From: Antiquaquibacter oligotrophicus | GTDB lineage: Bacteria > Actinomycetota > Actinomycetes > Actinomycetales > Microbacteriaceae | NCBI RefSeq assembly: GCF_020535405.1 | Contig: NZ_CP085036.1 | Location: 2,170,001-2,234,000, forward strand | Direction: 5' to 3' | Length of the DNA stretch: 64,000 nt | In this document: positions 62,144 to 64,000 of the stretch, in pieces | Layout of the letters: every line of letters starts with the position of its first letter | How positions within the stretch are numbered: position 1 is the stretch's first letter | The notes under the pieces: model-generated | Seen by the model: the letters and a program-made list of their open reading frames with translations, nothing else | Told to the model about the DNA's origin: nothing | Databases searched by the model: none | Position numbers and translations under genes: made by a program

Positions 62144-63118
62144 ATGACGTGGCTCGTAACTGGTGGTGCTGGCTATATCGGATCGCACGTGGTGCGGGCC
62201 CTCACGGAGGCGGGACTCCGCGCGGTCGTACTCGACGACCTCTCCAGCGGCCATGAGTCCTTCATTCCCGTCGACGTGCCCTTTGTGCACGGTTCGATCC
62301 TCAATGGCGAGCTCCTCATGAGCACCATGAGCGAGCACGGGGTGGTCGGCGTCATCCACGTAGCGGGGTTCAAATACGCGGGAGTCTCCGTGCAGCGACC
62401 CCTCCACACCTACGAGCAGAACGTCACGGGCACGGCGAGGGTGCTCGGTGCCATGGAGGCCTGCGGCGTCGACAAGATCGTTTTTTCGTCGAGCGCTGCC
62501 GTCTACGGAACACCGGACACCGATCTCGTAACCGAGGACACCCCGAAGAACCCGCAGTCTCCGTACGGCGAATCGAAACTCATCGGTGAGTGGCTTCTGC
62601 GCGATCAGGGAGTCGCGACGGGCCTTCGGCACACGTCCCTGCGTTATTTCAACGTGGTGGGGTCGTCGGATGCCGCGCTGTACGACTCTAGTCCGCACAA
62701 CCTCCTCCCACTCGTCTTCACGGCGCTCCTCGAGGGGCGGACCCCGCGGATCAACGGCGACGACTACCCGACACCCGACGGCACGGCCGTTCGTGATTAC
62801 ATCCACGTCGGTGATCTCGCGCGTTCCCACGTTGCCGCGGCGACGGCCCTGTCGGCGGGTCGAGAACTCGAGCCCGCGTACAACCTCGGTTCGGGCACGG
62901 GCTCGTCGGTGGGCGACATCATGCGTACAGTGCGAGAGGTGACGGGCATCGATTTCGAGCCCGAGGTGGGCCCCAGGAGGGCGGGCGATCCCGCGCGCAT
63001 CGTTGCAGCCGGCGACCTCGCGGCTCGCGACGTTGAATGGGAGATGCGCCACTCGCTCCGGGAGATGGTCGAAACCCAATGGATATCCACGCGCGGCGCG
63101 TCACGAGGGTCCGAATAA
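62144..63118 (+). CDS. galE: UDP-glucose 4-epimerase, second copy
   Basis: A 324-residue extended SDR epimerase: TGGAGYIGSHV at the start, FKYAGVSVQRPL, SSSAAVYG and SPYGESK (YxxxK), and RPL-type domain end GPRRAGDPARIVA. It is a full-length, intact galE and differs enough from the copy at 6206 to suggest another substrate (for example N-acetyl sugars) or different control. ATG 62144 is set by the TAGCGT box seven bases upstream and by the conserved start. The only gene downstream on this strand is whiB, about 100 bases away with its own promoter signals. Confidence 0.9.
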   Translation: MTWLVTGGAGYIGSHVVRALTEAGLRAVVLDDLSSGHESFIPVDVPFVHGSILNGELLMSTMSEHGVVGVIHVAGFKYAGVSVQRPLHTYEQNVTGTARVLGAMEACGVDKIVFSSSAAVYGTPDTDLVTEDTPKNPQSPYGESKLIGEWLLRDQGVATGLRHTSLRYFNVVGSSDAALYDSSPHNLLPLVFTALLEGRTPRINGDDYPTPDGTAVRDYIHVGDLARSHVAAATALSAGRELEPAYNLGSGTGSSVGDIMRTVREVTGIDFEPEVGPRRAGDPARIVAAGDLAARDVEWEMRHSLREMVETQWISTRGASRGSE

Positions 63119-63143
63119 GCCCCTGCGACTTATGATCCGCGAC

Positions 63144-63174
63144 TTGACGCGGACTAACTACACCGGTGTAATTA
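63144..63174 (+). promoter_or_regulatory. whiB promoter with internal palindrome
   Basis: TTGACG (63144-63149) and TAATTA (63169-63174) are 19 bases apart. Between them is the perfect palindrome TACACCGGTGTA (63159-63170), which overlaps the -10 box and would be a good operator for a dimeric regulator. The leader to ATG 63222 is about 40 bases and ends in a GGAGGGGAG site. Confidence 0.45.
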
Positions 63175-63221
63175 TCCCTAACGGATCGCACGCACCGCGC
63201 GATCCGGAGGGGAGACGAAAG

Positions 63222-63557
63222 ATGGCGGCGAACGAGTATCGCAGCGCGCCACGCGGGCCGGGGGTGCCCGACAATTGGTTCGTCGATCCGATCCAGCTGG
63301 GGGTGCCGGGTGTTCGGCAGGTTGCGGACGAGGAGGAGAACCCGCTCGCATGGCAGAGCGACTCCTTGTGCGCCCAGACCGATCCGGAGGCTTTTTTCCC
63401 TGAGAAGGGCGGTTCGACGCGCGACGCGAAAAAGATCTGCACATCCTGCGAAGTGCGTGCGCAGTGCCTCGAGTATGCGCTCGAGAACGATGAGCGTTTC
63501 GGTATCTGGGGTGGGCTCTCCGAGCGCGAGCGTCGCAAGCTTCGTAAGCGCGCCTGA
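63222..63557 (+). CDS. WhiB-family iron-sulfur regulator
   Basis: A 111-residue Wbl protein. Cys50, Cys73, Cys76 and Cys82 give the CX22CX2CX5C cluster pattern, followed by the GIWGG turn (residues 94-98) and the basic end ERERRKLRKRA. The FFPEKGGSTRDAKKIC segment is that of the WhiB2/WhmD group, tied to cell division and septation in mycobacteria and streptomycetes. Group placement is from memory of motifs. The ATG 63222 has a strong ribosome site. Lies between the galE copy and a glycosyltransferase. Confidence 0.93.
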   Translation: MAANEYRSAPRGPGVPDNWFVDPIQLGVPGVRQVADEEENPLAWQSDSLCAQTDPEAFFPEKGGSTRDAKKICTSCEVRAQCLEYALENDERFGIWGGLSERERRKLRKRA

Positions 63558-63636
63558 TCCGCTTCGCGTGATACCGGCCTTGCTCCGGATGCGCTGCAGC
63601 ACCGTGTCACGACAGGCTCCTCGCATCCTGTCCGCT

Positions 63637-63642
63637 TAGTCT
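63637..63642 (+). promoter_or_regulatory. -10 box for leaderless glycosyltransferase gene
   Basis: TAGTCT ends seven bases before ATG 63650. Confidence 0.5.
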
Positions 63643-63649
63643 CATTGCG

Positions 63650-64000
63650 ATGCAGCCGAGAGTCACCGCAGTTCTCGTCGCCCGCAACGGGGCCGAGTAT
63701 CTGCCGAGAACCCTGGCCTCGATCGAGGCGCAACTTCGCCGACCCGACGAGGTCCTCGTTGTCGATTCCGGATCCACGGATGCCTCGGCCTCGCTTCTCG
63801 CGGGCACGGGTTCCGTCATCACCACGCCGGGCCGTGCTTCCTTCGGCGGCGCGGTCGACCACGCACTCCGCATGGGCGAGCCCCAGCAGCGCGAGGACGA
63901 ATGGGTCTGGTTGCTCGGCCATGACAACGCCCCCGAACCCGGCGCCCTGTCCGCTCTACTCGGGGCGGTCGAGGTGGCGCCGTCCGTGGCGATCGCTGGC
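63650..64000 (+). CDS. family 2 glycosyltransferase, cut by the right window edge
   Basis: The first 117 residues are visible and the frame is open to the edge. It has the GT-A opening TAVLVARNGAEYLPRTLASI, VVDSGSTDASASLL and the WLLGHDNAPEPGAL segment where the metal-binding acidic residue lies. ATG 63650 is chosen from the leaderless promoter box. The full length, any C-terminal membrane domain and the acceptor cannot be seen. Confidence 0.85.
   Translation, partial: MQPRVTAVLVARNGAEYLPRTLASIEAQLRRPDEVLVVDSGSTDASASLLAGTGSVITTPGRASFGGAVDHALRMGEPQQREDEWVWLLGHDNAPEPGALSALLGAVEVAPSVAIAG

Overview
The window is high-GC DNA from an actinobacterium, most likely of the Microbacteriaceae type. Pointers are a WhiB regulator with the standard four cysteines, cell-wall-binding CWB2 repeats, DUF2142, DUF4012 and DUF2304 membrane proteins, GTG/TTG starts, four-base stop/start overlaps, and many genes whose only promoter signal is a TAnnnT box 6-7 bases before the start codon (a leaderless arrangement). 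No rRNA, tRNA, CRISPR array, transposase or phage gene was seen. Both ends cut genes: a GT39-like mannosyltransferase at the left and a family 2 glycosyltransferase at the right.

Almost the whole window is a surface-polysaccharide and cell-envelope island. Region 1 (1-18.3 kb) makes deoxysugar nucleotides (rfbB, rfbC, rfbA, galE), carries two secreted CWB2-repeat proteins (one with a trypsin-like protease domain, one with a possible muramidase-like domain), an ABC-2 exporter pair (Wzm/Wzt), family 2 glycosyltransferases including an 822-residue GT2-GT4 fusion, a DUF2142 protein and a flippase-like protein. Region 2 (18.3-26 kb) interrupts this theme: a flavin-dependent, DszA/DszC-like organosulfur monooxygenase operon, divergent from a carbohydrate-type ABC transporter with no ATPase gene, followed by a 24-bp perfect hairpin and an NTF2-like protein.

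Region 3 (26-44 kb) returns to polysaccharide genes: a large membrane protein, an acyltransferase, an SDR epimerase, a DUF2304/polyprenyl-phosphate glycosyltransferase pair, glycosyltransferases, a lipoprotein, two tandem gmd-type genes for GDP-6-deoxyhexoses, two tandem O-antigen ligase/polymerase proteins, an initiating sugar transferase, a stray acyl-CoA dehydrogenase and manA. Region 4 (44.1-56 kb) looks like a Wzx/Wzy exopolysaccharide operon: a low-molecular-weight tyrosine phosphatase, a structured leader, a BY-kinase, a GT4 enzyme, a second BY-kinase-like protein whose P-loop lysine is replaced, twin hexapeptide acetyltransferases, two more GT4-type enzymes, flippase, polymerase and acyltransferase.

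Region 5 (56-64 kb) holds an SGNH-type lipoprotein, a DUF4012-VanZ-sugar transferase run, a GlxA-type regulator, a second galE, a WhiB gene and the start of a glycosyltransferase.

Taken together the island has two initiating transferases, one ABC exporter, two flippase-like proteins and three polymerase/ligase-like proteins. More than one polymer is therefore probably made: at least one ABC-exported (deoxyhexose-rich) glycan and at least one Wzx/Wzy polymer under tyrosine-kinase/phosphatase control. Functions are inferred from motifs and context; no database search was run.
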